The translations under genes and the position numbers were made by a program. Below, in pieces: positions 55,918 to 63,518 of a stretch of DNA of 64,000 bases (its first letter is position 1; each line of letters opens with the position of its first letter). A model generated the notes under the pieces. The model saw only the letters and a list, made by a program, of their open reading frames with translations. It made no database searches and was not told the origin of the DNA. The stretch covers positions 1-64,000 of the forward strand of contig JAFDVO010000028.1 of the NCBI GenBank assembly GCA_018268955.1. Direction: 5' to 3'. The stretch is from Acidobacteriota bacterium. GTDB lineage: Bacteria > Acidobacteriota > Vicinamibacteria > Vicinamibacterales > CAVVIG01.

Positions 55918-55955
55918 AACGCAGAATGGCTCGGAAAACCGGGCCATTCTGCGTT
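55918..55955. terminator. Long perfect hairpin between the M16 genes and the mobile region
   Basis: AACGCAGAATGGC (55918-55930) pairs with GCCATTCTGCGTT (55943-55955), extended by TCGG/CCGG around an AAAA loop: 17 paired positions. A short T-rich stretch follows. It may end transcripts arriving from either side and marks the change in gene content. Confidence 0.7.
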
Positions 55956-55988
55956 CTTAGCTAACGCCTGGCTAACGCGGCTAATTGT

Positions 55989-57020
55989 TCAGGTTCTGCT
56001 ACGGCTGTTCACCTCGTGCCGGAGCTGCGCCTCCCACGCGCCGGCGTGCACGATCCGCACGAACTTCGATGTGTCGCCACGGAGCAGGTCGAGCCGCGAC
56101 TGGCGGCTGAGAACCTGCCAGTCCTCGAACATCACGTAGAGCGCGTTGCCGTACTCGACGTTCTCGAACACGACCAGGTCGTCCTCAAACTGCGCGCCGA
56201 AGTAGCGCACGAATCCACTCGCCCCGCTGATGAACGCCTTCGGGCGGAGCCTCGCGAGCAAGTTGTACCGCTCCGCGATGCGCTTCTTGGTCTCCTCGCT
56301 CGGGTTACGAATCTTCGAGAGCACCTGCGCGACGGTGGCATCCCGCTCGCCGGGCGGCAGAATCTCCCAGTTCACGTAGAGCGTCCTGAGGTAGTCGTCG
56401 CGCGTCGCATCCGCGGGGTAAATGTCCGCCCCGCCCACGTTCTCCTGAAGCACATTGATCGCGTAGAGCAGTTCGTCTTCGAGTCCGACCGTGCCCTTCT
56501 GGAATACCGCGTCGATAAAGAACTTGAGCACGAAGACGCGCTCGCCCTCATCCGTGTTCTCGCTCAGGAGCTCGACGCCGATCTGGAAGCTTCGCGGCGC
56601 CTCGTACTCGACCTGGTATACCTTCCGCGGCCAGTCGACCTCGTGAGACCCGCGACCCCAGTCCCCGAAGTTTGGGACCTGGACGCTGAACACCCGCGTA
56701 ACCATCGGCAGATCCGTACGCTTGATCTCCCGGCCTTCGATGTTGCGCGTCGAGAACCTGCCCGCGCTTTGTGAGGGGAGAAACGTCTCGGCGGGGGTCG
56801 CGACACCGTCGTCCTTCCAATGCACGCGAAGGTGCGACAGCGCCGCCGCACGAATCTGGGTCTCCGTGAATTTCTGTACTACGCCGACGATGAAGTCGGC
56901 CTCGATGGACCTATCGAGCTTGTCGAGAATACGGTCCGGCACGCGATTGAAGTTCTTCTTCATCTTCCTGCTGGCCTTTCGTTCGGTGGCGGTGGTCCCG
57001 CCTCGTTCTTCTGCTGACAT
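55989..57020 (-). CDS. Unknown protein at the edge of the mobile region
   Basis: 343 residues from ATG 57020, which follows GAGGTG by 5 nt (a further in-frame ATG is at 56963). It is soluble, alpha/beta and rich in charged residues, with no signal peptide, membrane helix or Cys cluster. Notable segments: FNRVPDRILDKLDRSIEADFIVGVVQKF, PRKVYQVEYEAPRSFQIGVELL and FEDDLVVFENVEYGNALYVMFEDW. I recognise no family. A promoter (TTGACA, 18 nt, TACCCT) lies about 200 nt upstream, giving a long leader. Confidence 0.75.
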   Translation of the reverse strand: MSAEERGGTTATERKASRKMKKNFNRVPDRILDKLDRSIEADFIVGVVQKFTETQIRAAALSHLRVHWKDDGVATPAETFLPSQSAGRFSTRNIEGREIKRTDLPMVTRVFSVQVPNFGDWGRGSHEVDWPRKVYQVEYEAPRSFQIGVELLSENTDEGERVFVLKFFIDAVFQKGTVGLEDELLYAINVLQENVGGADIYPADATRDDYLRTLYVNWEILPPGERDATVAQVLSKIRNPSEETKKRIAERYNLLARLRPKAFISGASGFVRYFGAQFEDDLVVFENVEYGNALYVMFEDWQVLSRQSRLDLLRGDTSKFVRIVHAGAWEAQLRHEVNSRSRT

Positions 57021-57189
57021 CTGACACCTCGCTTGCCGGTCGGATAGACCTCCGGCTTTGTTGGCCACACGGACGCGCAAACGCCGTTGGCCGGTTGTGT
57101 GGGTACTAACGCTGGCTGGTGTACGAGGGATGGAGCAGGAAGGAACTCGGGACTGTCACCCGTCGCCGCCGGACGCCATGCCGGCCGAC

Positions 57190-57208
57190 CGGTTCCGCTC
57201 GGAACCGT
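57190..57208. other. Inverted repeat in the leader of the unknown gene
   Basis: CGGTTCC-GCTC-GGAACCG: a perfect 7-bp stem lying just after the predicted start of the minus-strand transcript; could be an operator or an RNA hairpin. Confidence 0.45.
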
Positions 57209-57217
57209 TACGTGACG

Positions 57218-57247
57218 AGGGTAACCGAAAAACTGATGAGATGTCAA
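57218..57247 (-). promoter_or_regulatory. Promoter for the minus-strand unknown gene
   Basis: On the minus strand TTGACA (57247-57242), 18 nt, TACCCT (57223-57218). The consensus -35 box contrasts with the chromosomal genes, which mostly show only a -10. Confidence 0.5.
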
Positions 57248-57448
57248 CCCCTGGGCTTGACGGTGGTGCCGACATGGAGTAAGCGAGGAGCCCGAGCCAG
57301 GCCGACTAGGCGACGTTATCTGCGGGCCCCCTAGTAGCCCACCCCGAAAGCATGCCGCCGGTCCTAGGCCGGGCGATACTGTCGTGTAGTGCGTCCTTTT
57401 AGAAACGTCTACACTAACTCCTTTTGGTCCAACAATTTAGGCAACAAT

Positions 57449-57482
57449 TTGTCTGGACAACCTAGGGGGCCTGTGCTCTAAT
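57449..57482 (+). promoter_or_regulatory. XRE operon promoter with overlapping operator
   Basis: TGGACA (57454-57459), exactly 17 nt, TCTAAT (57477-57482). The palindrome TTGTC-TG-GACAA (57449-57460) covers the -35 box; related CAACAATTT repeats and TTGG-T-CCAA lie just upstream (57424-57450). Fits repression by the XRE protein encoded next. Confidence 0.65.
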
Positions 57483-57502
57483 TAGCTTGAGAGGGGATCA
57501 CG

Positions 57503-57637
57503 GTGAGCCTGGAGGCCACCTCCCGCCGCGACACACGACGCGGCCGGTGTCCCCGAGACCTTGAATCCGTCAGAAGGCCGAGCGAGCGCAAGACACGTGG
57601 GCTCCCTTGGAGACGGTCCAAACCAAGCCTCCAGTAG
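57503..57637 (+). CDS. Possible 44-residue basic leader peptide
   Basis: GTG 57503 follows GAGAGGGG by 6-8 nt and opens a 44-codon frame rich in Arg (SRRDTRRGRCPRDLESVRRPSERK). It lies in the ~230-nt leader between the promoter and the XRE gene. No family recognised; could be a small phage protein or chance. The rest of 57021-57715 holds only the promoters and repeats listed. Confidence 0.3.
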   Translation: MSLEATSRRDTRRGRCPRDLESVRRPSERKTRGLPWRRSKPSLQ

Positions 57638-57715
57638 AAACACGCGCTATCCGGATAGGTCCCTTCGGCGCGAATAACTAGCCGCCCCACAGCCCTGGGG
57701 CAGGGAGTTGTTCGC

Positions 57716-57961
57716 GTGACTCTGCTCGTTTATCTCCGTCGCAACGAAGGTCTCTCACAGGCCCAGCTCGCCGCCCGCGCAGGTCTCAAGCGCGGGACTC
57801 TTCTCGATATCGAACGCGGTCGGATCAATCCGCGAACCCACGAACTGGAACGGCTCGCCGCCGCGCTGCGCGTTCACCCACCAGCGGCGCTGCTGCAACA
57901 GGTCGAGGTGACTTGGCCCGCATGTCATCTGCCCGGCGGCATCGAGGCGATGACGCGATGA
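57716..57961 (+). CDS. XRE-family helix-turn-helix regulator
   Basis: 81 residues; Cro/C1-type HTH at 1-60 (LRRNEGLSQAQLAARAGLKRGTLLDIERGRINPRTHELERLAAAL). GTG 57716 is preceded by GGGAG at 8 nt. Likely the element's repressor, acting on the palindrome at 57449. Confidence 0.85.
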   Translation: MTLLVYLRRNEGLSQAQLAARAGLKRGTLLDIERGRINPRTHELERLAAALRVHPPAALLQQVEVTWPACHLPGGIEAMTR

Positions 57962-58176
57962 CGCGCCTTGTCATCTCGCGCTTCACGCCGCTCGACCAAC
58001 TCCCCGAGATGCTCACCATCCCCGAGTGTGCCGCGTGGCTGGGCACCGGTCGCGGTCTCGCGTACGACCTCTGTCGTCGTGGTGATCTGGCGACCGTTCG
58101 CTTCGGCCGACTGCTTCGCGTGCCGCGCAGTGCGCTCGCAGCGATGGTTAGGCAGGAAAGGACGGTGGCGTCGTGA
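57958..58176 (+). CDS. Excisionase/MerR-like HTH DNA-binding protein
   Basis: 72 residues; winged-helix excisionase pattern MLTIPECAAWLGTGRGLAYDLCRRGDLATVRFGRLLRVPRSAL. Such proteins direct excision or set transcription in integrative elements. ATG 57958 overlaps the XRE stop by 4 nt. Confidence 0.85.
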   Translation: MTRLVISRFTPLDQLPEMLTIPECAAWLGTGRGLAYDLCRRGDLATVRFGRLLRVPRSALAAMVRQERTVAS

Positions 58177-58424
58177 TGCCGTCCGCGATCACCGTCGTCA
58201 CCACACCACTCGGAGACCTTGACCGCTTCGCGGAGTCGTTTCTCCCGCGGCCGTTTGAACACGTGGTTGGTCGCCGCAACTACCGGATCTTTCAGCGTGC
58301 GCTCGCGAACGTGCCAGCGCTGGACTTTCGGGACCCTACAGATGGTGAGCTGCTCATCGAGTGCCGGACGTTCGGCTCGATTGACGAGGCGCGGGCGTGG
58401 TGCCGCCAGCAGGAGGTGCAGTGA
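58173..58424 (+). CDS. Small unknown protein of the element
   Basis: 83 residues from GTG 58173 (overlaps the previous stop, GTGA). Contains FGSIDEARAWCRQQEVQ near its end. Coupled to the primase gene by one base (TGATG). No family recognised. Confidence 0.65.
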   Translation: MMPSAITVVTTPLGDLDRFAESFLPRPFEHVVGRRNYRIFQRALANVPALDFRDPTDGELLIECRTFGSIDEARAWCRQQEVQ

Positions 58425-60589
58425 TGCACGTCGCGAGAGCCACGACACCACCGACGCTCGCGCCGCGAGACATCGTCCGCCAGTACTTCGAGTGGGGACT
58501 CCGACCTGTGTTCTGGACCCCGAAAGGCGATCAGAAAGGGCCGAACGAACCTGAGTGGCCGCGTCGGCAATACACATTTGAGGACTACCGAGACGGAGAC
58601 CGCGTCGGCATCTTCTCGGGCACCGAGGTAAGGCCTGGTGAGTTTGCGGCCGACGTGGACATCGACTTCGCAGAGGGCGTCGAGATCGCCAAGGCGCTGC
58701 TCTCGCCGACAGCGTTCGTATACGGGCGCGCAAGCAAGCCTGTCTCGCACTGTCTCTACACGATTCCTGAACCCATCAGGACCGAACGGTACAAGGACCC
58801 CATCGACGGCTCGATGCTGATCGAGCTTCGCTGTCTCACCGAGGGCGACACGGTCGGCCACCAGTCGATGGCACCACCGTCTGTGTGGTCGAAGAATGGG
58901 CAGACAGAGCCACTCGAATTTCGGAGCTTCGGCCCTCCCACTCTCAATCGGTCGCTGCAGCGTGAGGTCTGCCTGTCGGCTATCGGTCTGCTCCTGGGAA
59001 AGCACCTCGGAAAGAACGGCTTCGGGCACGACGTACGACTGGCGTGGGCGGGGTTCTTGCTCCGCGCTGACGTCACGCCGGATGAACTCGCCCGCATGGG
59101 GCGCGGTCTCTCGAAGCACTGTAACAACATCGAGGTCGACGACGTCGAGCGCGTCATCCAGTCCACCGTCGCTGCGTTGGCACGTGACGACAAGAAGGTC
59201 AAAGGGGGACCGGCCCTCGCGAAGATCCTCGGCACTCACGGCCGCCGCATCATCGGACAGATCAATGGCTGGCTGGGGCGCGAGGCCGACTTCATCCGCG
59301 GCAAGAACGGCGACATCGTCAAGGACTCGCAGGAGAACATCCGTCGGGCCATTGAGCGTCTCGATGTCGAACTCTCCTTCGACGAGTTCGCCGAGCGGAT
59401 GCTTATCAGTCATGGCGGCCGCGAATCGGCGCTCTTGGACGACGCCGAGGTCGAAGAACTCTGGCTGCGTATCGACGAGGAGCATCACTTCCGCCCGACG
59501 TATGAGTTCTTCTACAAGGTCGTCCGCAGCCTCGCCCGTAAGAACGCCTTTCACCCGGTCCGGGAATATCTCGACCAACTGACGTGGGATGGTGTGCCGC
59601 GAATCGACTCGTGGCTCTCGACCTACGCAGGGGCCGTCATTGACGGCCAGGATGCTGCCGAGACGGAGGAACACCGTCGCTACCTGGCGGCCGTCTCGGC
59701 GCTCCCGCTGATGGCCGGCGTGAAGCGTATCTACGAGCCCGGCGCCAAGTACGACGAGATGCTGGTGATGGAGAGCACACAGGGCAAGAACAAGTCGACC
59801 GCGATTCAGGCGCTGTCTCCACGGCAAGAGTGGTTTTCCGATGACCTGCCACTGAACGTCACCTCCAAGGAGCTCATCGAGCGCACCCTCGGCAAATGGA
59901 TCATCGAGGCGTCAGATCTCGCAGGCAAGCGCAAGACGGAGATCGAGCACCTGAAGGCGACCATGTCGCGGCAGGTCGATGGCCCCGCGAGGATGGCGTA
60001 CGCGCGGCAGCCGGTGGAACGCAAGCGGCACTTCATCCTGATTGGCACCACGAACAACTCCGAGTACCTCAACGACGCCACAGGCGCAAGGCGCTTCTGG
60101 CCTGTCCAGATCACCGAGTTCGACATCGCTGCGCTGAAACGCGACCGCGATCAGCTCTGGGCTGAAGCCCGCAACCGCGTGAAGGCTGGCGCTGAGATCC
60201 GCATGGAGCAGGGGCTCTGGAAGATCGCCGAGCGGCAGCAAGAGGCCCGTCAGGAGCTGGACCCGTGGGAGCCGCTGATCCACACATACGTCTTCGGAGA
60301 CGAGGTGAAGGTCAGAGGTGACGGCCGCCGGGCGGTGACGACCGAGGAGCTGTACGCGCTGCTGAACATCGAGCCGGCACGTCGCGACAGGGCCGCTGCC
60401 TCTCGCGTCTCGCAGATCATGCAGCGGCTTGGGTTCAAACGAACCAAGGTGCGCGAGGAGGGAGCCAAAGGACCCGTATCCGGATATGTCGAGCTCAAGC
60501 CGCGAGAGCTGGCTCTCGGGGCTGACGAGAAGCAGACGGCGTCTGTCGAGAAGGAGGCCCCGGTGTACGACGACGAGGTGCCGTTCTGA
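58424..60589 (+). CDS. VapE-type primase/helicase (prim-pol plus virulence-associated E domain)
   Basis: 721 residues. N-terminal primase/polymerase-like domain (about 1-180) with the acidic pair in AADVDIDF; middle linker; VapE SF3-like helicase domain from about 380 (HPVREYLDQLTWDGVPRID, Walker A-like MESTQGKNKST near 448, DLAGKRKTEIEHLKA, then RHFILIGTTNNSEYLNDATGARRFWPV). It would start and drive replication of a phage satellite or plasmid-like element. The P-loop has Asn where Gly normally precedes the Lys. Confidence 0.88.
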   Translation: MHVARATTPPTLAPRDIVRQYFEWGLRPVFWTPKGDQKGPNEPEWPRRQYTFEDYRDGDRVGIFSGTEVRPGEFAADVDIDFAEGVEIAKALLSPTAFVYGRASKPVSHCLYTIPEPIRTERYKDPIDGSMLIELRCLTEGDTVGHQSMAPPSVWSKNGQTEPLEFRSFGPPTLNRSLQREVCLSAIGLLLGKHLGKNGFGHDVRLAWAGFLLRADVTPDELARMGRGLSKHCNNIEVDDVERVIQSTVAALARDDKKVKGGPALAKILGTHGRRIIGQINGWLGREADFIRGKNGDIVKDSQENIRRAIERLDVELSFDEFAERMLISHGGRESALLDDAEVEELWLRIDEEHHFRPTYEFFYKVVRSLARKNAFHPVREYLDQLTWDGVPRIDSWLSTYAGAVIDGQDAAETEEHRRYLAAVSALPLMAGVKRIYEPGAKYDEMLVMESTQGKNKSTAIQALSPRQEWFSDDLPLNVTSKELIERTLGKWIIEASDLAGKRKTEIEHLKATMSRQVDGPARMAYARQPVERKRHFILIGTTNNSEYLNDATGARRFWPVQITEFDIAALKRDRDQLWAEARNRVKAGAEIRMEQGLWKIAERQQEARQELDPWEPLIHTYVFGDEVKVRGDGRRAVTTEELYALLNIEPARRDRAAASRVSQIMQRLGFKRTKVREEGAKGPVSGYVELKPRELALGADEKQTASVEKEAPVYDDEVPF

Positions 60590-60607
60590 TGCGCCCGCAG
60601 GAACAAC

Positions 60608-60780
60608 GGGAACGCGAAGGGAACAGGTTTCGAGTGAAATCCTTAGTGAATCCAGCTTGTTCTCGTTGTTCCCTAAGTTCCTCTAGGTTTCAAAGAGTAG
60701 ACGGGAGTGAGGCGGGCACCTCTGGGAGTTCCGCCAGGAAACTCCTAGGAATCGAAAGGGAACAGGGAACAGAGGGAACA
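60608..60780. repeat. GGGAAC(A) repeats behind the primase gene
   Basis: Direct copies at 60608, 60619, 60758, 60765 and 60774 and an inverted copy TGTTCCC at 60667-60673. They fill the ~295-nt gap 60590-60884, which has no convincing gene. Candidate iterons of a replication origin, or another intergenic word array. Confidence 0.45.
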
Positions 60781-60884
60781 AAGAGAACGCCCGGAGCCTG
60801 TCCAGCCGGGAACCGGCCCGAAGACGTACGCCCGTCGCTGGCTGCCTGTCCTTCCCGCCACTCGACGCCCACAGAAAGGAGCGC

Positions 60885-61490
60885 ATGTCAGATCCGAAGT
60901 TCGTCGGCCGTGGGCATCGCGGCCGCAAGATGCCGCCCGAACAACGCGAGCGTGTCGCGGAAGGCGTCCGTCGTTGGCATCGCGAGATGTCAGACGAGCA
61001 GCGTCAATCGTGGCTCGCCGGCGTGTCGCTCTCGCAGATGCGTTTCCCCGGCGACACGCGCCTACGTGGGTACAAGACGACATTCGTCAGGGGGCACCCG
61101 GACATGAGCACACAGGCAGGTCTCGAAAAGATGCGCGCAACCAAACGCGGCCTGCCGAGCGTCAAGCGGCACATGGCGCAGATCGCGGCCGACCACCCTG
61201 AGTTGATCCGTAACGCACTGCTGCGTGAGCTTGACGGCCCTCGGGCAGCACAGGTGCTGATGCTGTTCGCAGCGTACCTCGATGGCAAGCCGGGTGACGG
61301 CTCCAGCGAATCGCCGACGAGATACGACCCGAAGCTCGCCGCGATGAGCACCTTGGAGCTTGCGGCAGAAGCCGAGAAGCTGGCGGCCACTCTGCGGGCG
61401 ATGGCCGACGCCGAGCGCGAGAAGCTCCCGGTGATCGACGTGACGCCCATCGAGTCGACCGACACGGACCCCGACGAGGTGCTGCTGTGA
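60885..61490 (+). CDS. Unknown charged protein of the element
   Basis: 201 residues, ATG preceded by AAGGAG at 4 nt. N-terminal GRGHRGRKMPPEQRERVAEGVRRWHREM resembles the short basic NUMOD-like DNA-binding repeats; the C-terminal half is helical and acidic (AAEAEKLAATLRAMADAERE). Possibly a small-terminase-like or DNA-binding protein; not certain. Confidence 0.7.
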   Translation: MSDPKFVGRGHRGRKMPPEQRERVAEGVRRWHREMSDEQRQSWLAGVSLSQMRFPGDTRLRGYKTTFVRGHPDMSTQAGLEKMRATKRGLPSVKRHMAQIAADHPELIRNALLRELDGPRAAQVLMLFAAYLDGKPGDGSSESPTRYDPKLAAMSTLELAAEAEKLAATLRAMADAEREKLPVIDVTPIESTDTDPDEVLL

Positions 61491-61535
61491 GATTTCAAAG
61501 CCTAATCCGCGCGCTTGCCACTCGCTGTTTTGCTA

Positions 61536-61973
61536 ATGCATCCAGCGCACTTGAACCGTAGCTCTCATTTGGCGTTCCAAGTGTCCGAAACACCGCGCCA
61601 ACTGCTCGCTCGACTCCGTGCTCTCGGCGTGGAGTTCCGCGTCGAAGCCGACCGCCTGAAGGTCAAAGGCTGGCGCAACCTGTCAGCCGACGACCGCCAC
61701 GCGGTCAACCATCAGCGTACGGCCCTGGTCGCTCTGCTGACACAAGAGCAACGGCCCGAGTCTCGTACGCCGCCCATGTCCCCGAGCGAGTACGACCGCT
61801 ACGGAATCTACATCGTGAACGGCGTGCCGACGCATCCGCTCGGCGATCAACACGCCGCCGACATCATCGCGGGCCGCATCTCGCGGTCCGAAGCACTCGA
61901 ACTCGAAGAACAGGCGGAGCGGTCCGCTCGCGGACTCGCGAACGCCAGAACATGGAGACCGTCACATGAATAA
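61536..61973 (+). CDS. Unknown protein with TubC docking-like N-terminus
   Basis: 145 residues from ATG 61536; TTG 61515 and GTG 61581 are alternatives, none with a good ribosome site. Residues near 16-70 (RQLLARLRALGVEFRVEADRLKVKG...ALVALL) match the TubC N-terminal docking fold, also found in mobile-element proteins. It ends in Glu/Arg-rich helix and overlaps the next gene by 8 nt. Confidence 0.6.
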   Translation: MHPAHLNRSSHLAFQVSETPRQLLARLRALGVEFRVEADRLKVKGWRNLSADDRHAVNHQRTALVALLTQEQRPESRTPPMSPSEYDRYGIYIVNGVPTHPLGDQHAADIIAGRISRSEALELEEQAERSARGLANARTWRPSHE

Positions 61974-62646
61974 CGCAACACCAGAAGAACTGTACGCGCG
62001 CGTGATCGCCAACCGGCGACATATCACCGGAAACAGCAACAGCACGCCAGCACCGACGGCCGCCGCCGCGCTGCGTAACGCCATCGGCTCACGCACGCCA
62101 CACAGCCGCGCCGCGGTCGAGACCGCCATTCGCAGCCTGGGCCGCGATCCGAGCAGCTACCGCATGGAGAGCCAGTCGATGCTCCATGTGATGGCTGGTG
62201 GTCGCGTGCCGGGCTCCGATGTAGACGCCATCGCGGAGGCGTTGGGCAACCCCGCCAACGCACCGGCGTTTCACTATCGCGCATCAACGACTATGCCGAC
62301 GACCGATGTCGAGCACCCGACGTTCGGCGGCGTTCGTCAGCCAGAGCAGCCAGCGGCTGCCAGTCTCAGCGACGCGCCCCCGCCTCCGCCAGACGTCGCC
62401 GCCCGAATTCGTGCTAACCGCGAGCGTGAAAAGCCACACGCCCATTCATCGGATCGTCAGTCAATGGCATCCGCTCACCAACGGCATGCGCGAGTGGCGG
62501 AGCAGGTGCGCGCGGAGATGCGAGGCAGCATCCATCCGCCAACAAACGAAGGCTCGGAGTACGCGAGTCGCACAGCGGCAGGAAACGACGTCCCACCGCC
62601 CCCTAGTGTTGTTGACCGTATTCAGCGAAACCGAGGTGTGAAGTGA
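61966..62646 (+). CDS. Unknown Pro/Ala-rich protein with a repeated RIxxNR motif
   Basis: 226 residues, mostly disordered. A short motif recurs three times: LYARVIANRR (near 10), VAARIRANRE (near 144) and VVDRIQRNRG (C-terminal), the last two each preceded by a run of prolines. Such linear motifs often bind a partner domain. No family recognised. Confidence 0.6.
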   Translation: MNNATPEELYARVIANRRHITGNSNSTPAPTAAAALRNAIGSRTPHSRAAVETAIRSLGRDPSSYRMESQSMLHVMAGGRVPGSDVDAIAEALGNPANAPAFHYRASTTMPTTDVEHPTFGGVRQPEQPAAASLSDAPPPPPDVAARIRANREREKPHAHSSDRQSMASAHQRHARVAEQVRAEMRGSIHPPTNEGSEYASRTAAGNDVPPPPSVVDRIQRNRGVK

Positions 62647-63131
62647 ACGCGATTGAACAAGCTCGCACAGGCATGTTGAACATCGACGCTGAACGCCGAG
62701 TCGTCGCGCCGTGCATCGACCGACTCACCCAAGTGCTTGCCGACCTTGATCGGCGGCCTGCGGAGGTCCAGCGGGATTACGCCGCTGGCCGTCTGACACC
62801 AATGCAGCACGACGGCGCGATGGGGCAGTACCAGCGTGATCGCCGCGCAGTGATCGAAGGCGTACTCGACGGCGTGAACGCCGAGATCGCGGCTGCCGTC
62901 CGCGGTACGGGCGGATTGAGAAAGCAGCAGCGACGCCTCGAACAGCTGAACGACGAGTATGAGCGGCTGCAGAAGGTCGCCACACTTGACCCTGATGGCC
63001 GCTACAGACGTCGGTTCAAGGGTGGCGGTAACTGCACGTTCGACGGCCGCGTGCTGCAGCCCGGCGAGGTTGTCGACCTCTCAGCCAACCAGGTGCTGCA
63101 CTGGGCCGACATGTTCGAGGTTGTGAGCTAA
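62643..63131 (+). CDS. Unknown phage-like protein
   Basis: 162 residues from GTG 62643 (overlaps the previous stop). A long helical part (40-115) is followed by a small beta domain GNCTFDGRVLQPGEVVDLSANQVLHWADMFEVV, a pattern common at the ends of small phage virion proteins. Function unknown. Bases 63132-63518 beyond it show no supported gene. Confidence 0.65.
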   Translation: MNAIEQARTGMLNIDAERRVVAPCIDRLTQVLADLDRRPAEVQRDYAAGRLTPMQHDGAMGQYQRDRRAVIEGVLDGVNAEIAAAVRGTGGLRKQQRRLEQLNDEYERLQKVATLDPDGRYRRRFKGGGNCTFDGRVLQPGEVVDLSANQVLHWADMFEVVS

Positions 63132-63518
63132 CGGGGAGGCTGAGTGCAGGGTGCGCGGGTCGTGCGCCCTGGGTTTGCAACCGTCGTCGGTGCCTCCCCT
63201 CGTAGTCGGTGGCGTATGCGTTCCTCCCTTGGCGTACGCGCTACTGGGCTGCGTTCTCGACTGGCGACGGGACGACCTCTGGCCGTGGGCGCGCGGCCAG
63301 CGTCAGCCGAAGCGGTTGCTTCCCGCTGTCGGCACGCGCCCGTCTACTCACATTCTCCTGCCGGACGATTGACCATCGCCGCCCGTCACGATGCGACAAC
63401 CGCTACAATGACTGCCACTTACAGTCGCGTCGCCGGGATGTGCGCGGCGCCGAGGTTACCTGTCGATGAGCTGAGTGACAGGTTCTTCGGACGATCGGCC
63501 CGGATGAGGATTTGTCGC

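Noticed and set aside
55960-55985. Repeated GCTAACGC words as an attachment site
   Set aside because: Two short copies only; without the other end of the element no direct repeat can be paired with it.
57389-57416. GTGTAG...CTACAC inverted repeat
   Set aside because: Arms of six bases with a wide, unstructured gap; could be chance.
60589-61107. 172-codon plus-strand frame after the primase
   Set aside because: Composition is Ser/Arg/Cys-rich, and it overlaps the better-supported gene at 60885, which has a strong ribosome site.
63151-63372. 73-codon frame between the phage-like protein and the methyltransferase
   Set aside because: No ribosome site and no protein-like features; treated as non-coding.
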